Positions 62,901 through 64,000 of a DNA stretch of 64,000 nt are shown piece by piece. Position numbers and translations under genes: made by a program. Every line of letters begins with the position of its first letter. The stretch's first letter is position 1. The notes below the pieces were generated by a model. The model saw nothing but the letters and a program-made list of their open reading frames with translations. It did not search any database and was not told the DNA's origin. This DNA is from Microbacterium sp. 1.5R (GTDB taxonomy: Bacteria > Actinomycetota > Actinomycetes > Actinomycetales > Microbacteriaceae), in contig NZ_VDRC01000001.1 of NCBI RefSeq assembly GCF_007667425.1, positions 2,231,062 through 2,295,061 of the forward strand. Direction: 5' to 3'.

Positions 62901-64000
62901 CGGGTACTGGCATGTGGGCGGCGACGTCTCATGGGGGCCGGGCGCGAATCCGTTCCTCGGGACGATCGACGAGGTCGCGGTGTACCCATCCGTGCTCTCG
63001 GCCACCACCGTGAGCGACCATTACAGCCTGGGGCGCACTGGAACCACGGTGAACAAGCTGCCGGTGGCGGAGTTCTCGTCGCAGGTGTCGAAGCTGGCGG
63101 TGTCGGTGGATGCGTCCGGGTCGTCGGATCCGGATGGGTCGATCGTGTCGTACGACTGGAACTGGGGCGATGGCAGTGCGCATGGTATGGGTGCGACGGC
63201 GTCGCACACGTACGGTGTGGCCGGCGAGTTCACGGTGACGTTGACGGTCACGGATGATCGTGCGGGTACGGCTGTGAAGACGGCGTCTGTCGTGACGGTG
63301 GCGAATGCGGCGCCGACTGCGGCGTTCACGTCGGTGCTGTCGCCACTGAAGGCCGCGGTCGACGGTTCCGGGTCGTCGGATCCGGATGGGTCGATCGTGT
63401 CGTACGACTGGAACTGGGGAGACTCGTCCACGCACGGCACCGGTGTCACGGCGTCGCACACCTACGCGGCCGCGGGTACCTACTCGGTGACCCTCACGGT
63501 CACCGACGACGAGGGAGCGACCACCACCAAGACGGAATCGCTTGCCATCACCGTCGGGACGGGTCTCCTGGCGACGGATGCGTTCGGCCGTTCGGTCACG
63601 AACGGTCTGGGTGCGGCTGACCTCGGCGGGTCGTGGACGCTGGCGAATTCGGCGTCGAGCTACGGCGTCGACGGAACGGGCGTGTTCCGTCTGACGGCCG
63701 GCGGCGCCCTGCGCACGGCGTACCTGACGGAGGTCTCCTCGGTGGCGACGGAGGTCACGGTCGATGCGACCTTCGATGCGGTGCCGACCGGGGGAAGCGT
63801 GTTCGCCCAGGCGATCGCGCGGCGCATCGGCGGCGACGATTATCGCGTCCGACTGTCGGTGACGCCCGCTGGAGCGACCGCGCTGCAGGTGCAGCGCAGT
63901 GGTGTGACGATCGGTTCGCAGAATCTGTCTGGTTTGACGGTGACGGCTGGGACGACGGTGACGGTGCGGGTGGAGGCGTCGGGGACGTCTCCGACGACGG
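59983..64000 (+). CDS. Giant secreted beta-propeller, LamG and PKD domain protein (partial, runs off the window)
   Basis: Over 1339 residues are visible and the frame stays open to the window end. The ATG at 59983 follows GGGGAA, with a stop in frame 6 bases before. A signal peptide is at 1-42 (ATVVALVAALIAAGQ, then EASADTA). Residues 60-430 look like a beta-propeller (DGTRLYIGGDFTEVDGQ, GAGHSHYCES). A fibronectin III domain lies near 470-560. Two LamG/concanavalin-like domains cover about 570-790 and 796-1015 (EAWFKTTTTAGGRILGFGN; WHHVVAALD). Two PKD domains cover 1023-1190 (SYDWNWGDGSAHG), then a further jelly-roll-like domain from 1195. It is likely an extracellular, sugar-binding adhesin. 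Confidence 0.9.
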   Translation, partial: MAGDLGISARSRNMPRVATVVALVAALIAAGQVLAPGEASADTAPVESRTPKTVTTDALPTVQINGAAWDQVIVGQTVFAAGTFTTARPAGSPAGVGEVARNNVLAYDVRTGELLPFAPNVNGQINSIAASPDGTRLYIGGDFTEVDGQTRNRVAAFDLPSGALVASWAPSVNASVRGVAATDTAVYFTGNFGRVASNDRTRAAAVSASGALLPWAPVLDNRGNDVVVSPDGQKVALAGHFTTVNGSSNPGYGMALVDTGAGGLLPFGANGIVRNGGEEGAIWSLSTDGTHLYGTGYTFGRAAGNLEGIFKSDWATGDLTWVEDCHGDSYSVFPTADVVYGAGHSHYCESIVGGFPQSDPWTHYRGVAFANAVERTTPDGLALGYFNWVGNPAPRMLHWYPTFDTGTVSGANQGAWSVTGTKDYLVMAGEFTKVNNQPQQGLVRFATTEKAPNTDGPRLSGSNWVPTAAPIASGAVQVSWPLNWDRDNEFLEYRVIRDGVNGSPVHTTTARSKPADWGLPGMSFVDSGVAPGSTHTYRVRAQDAKGNVAWSTTITAAAGSAGSLNASTYSQTVLADAPVHYWPLNDSGATSYDWAGDSPLAVRAGVTRGVDGALATASIPAARFNGSTTGYATTEKIVRAPMAFSTEAWFKTTTTAGGRILGFGNRTTGSSTTNDRAIYMDTAGRVNFGVYPSDRRVLTSSKAYNDGAWHHVVAALDPVAGMTFYVDGVRVGQRTDSYSAQAYSGYWRVGGDATWSGAQYFTGTIDEVAVYGSALSAAQVSKHFEAAGRSAVVQSPPTDAYGAAVVAAAPTLFWRLGESTGTSAQDASGAGHRGAFVGSNTKGQTGALQGVDNSAVSFGGGQLISQTPIVNPVVYSAEAWFKTTSTAGGKIMGFGNSATGNSSTYDRHVYMTSAGQLVFGVSSGGQVRITSSTAYNDGQWHHVVASQGSSGMRLSVDGESVGTNTTRTAASYTGYWHVGGDVSWGPGANPFLGTIDEVAVYPSVLSATTVSDHYSLGRTGTTVNKLPVAEFSSQVSKLAVSVDASGSSDPDGSIVSYDWNWGDGSAHGMGATASHTYGVAGEFTVTLTVTDDRAGTAVKTASVVTVANAAPTAAFTSVLSPLKAAVDGSGSSDPDGSIVSYDWNWGDSSTHGTGVTASHTYAAAGTYSVTLTVTDDEGATTTKTESLAITVGTGLLATDAFGRSVTNGLGAADLGGSWTLANSASSYGVDGTGVFRLTAGGALRTAYLTEVSSVATEVTVDATFDAVPTGGSVFAQAIARRIGGDDYRVRLSVTPAGATALQVQRSGVTIGSQNLSGLTVTAGTTVTVRVEASGTSPTT
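63115..63419 (+). repeat. 53-bp perfect direct repeat within the PKD-encoding region
   Basis: The 53 bases at 63115-63167 (starting TCCGGGTCGTCGGATCCGGA) are identical to those at 63367-63419. Both encode the SGSSDPDGSIVSYDWNWG core of a PKD domain. Identity at every codon position points to recent duplication or gene conversion between the two domains. Confidence 0.9.

Overview
The window is GC-rich, densely packed actinobacterial DNA, most likely from Microbacterium or a close relative in the Microbacteriaceae. Support comes from the codon use, many 4-bp ATGA/GTGA gene overlaps, a DUF222-HNH endonuclease gene preceded by 30-bp intergenic repeats of the kind common in this family, an LAXTG sorting signal, and a type VII secretion (T7SS)-like locus with FHA, kinase and phosphatase genes. 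I see no rRNA, tRNA, CRISPR array, insertion sequence or origin.

Left edge (1-8.5 kb): the C-terminal end of an LAXTG-anchored surface protein, a DUF5819/HTTM pair that resembles SdpA/SdpB, an acyl-CoA oxidase-type flavoprotein, a zinc alcohol dehydrogenase, a frameshifted DUF222-HNH gene and DNA-3-methyladenine glycosylase I.

Centre (8.6-43.7 kb): a T7SS-like locus of about 35 kb. A first operon (8642-26882) encodes a giant Ig/cadherin-like and FN3 protein, a MoxR ATPase, a DUF58 protein, a transglutaminase-fold membrane protein that has lost its catalytic residues, an RDD-FHA protein, a PP2C phosphatase, an FHA protein, a membrane Ser/Thr kinase, an FHA protein with a helix-turn-helix-like tail, and two small proteins. 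A reversed lipoprotein/membrane-protein pair follows. Next come a secreted protein and a 1445-residue FHA-FtsK/SpoIIIE ATPase of EssC type, a reversed unknown gene bracketed by hairpins, a zinc-ribbon FHA protein, three WXG100-type proteins, a 1430-residue polymorphic toxin, and four small genes that are immunity or chaperone candidates. An 18-bp inverted repeat, perfect at 35891 and imperfect at 8524, sits at the same distance from a -10-like element ahead of both major transcription units, which suggests shared control.

Housekeeping stretch (43.7-50.6 kb): a degenerate resolvase-fold protein, malate dehydrogenase, a neutral zinc metallopeptidase, a small membrane protein, prolyl aminopeptidase, an aldehyde dehydrogenase, a glutaredoxin-like protein and a SIP-domain protein behind a DtxR/IdeR-type iron box.

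Right edge (50.6-64 kb): cell-surface glycan and adhesin functions. These are a TagD-like cytidylyltransferase, a GT2-GtrA glycosyltransferase, a secreted beta-helix protein behind a structured leader, a nucleotide-sugar dehydrogenase, a polysaccharide deacetylase, a GT2 glycosyltransferase, a hexapeptide acyltransferase, a CDP-alcohol phosphatidyltransferase, a small anchored protein, and the start of a giant secreted LamG/PKD protein that runs off the window.
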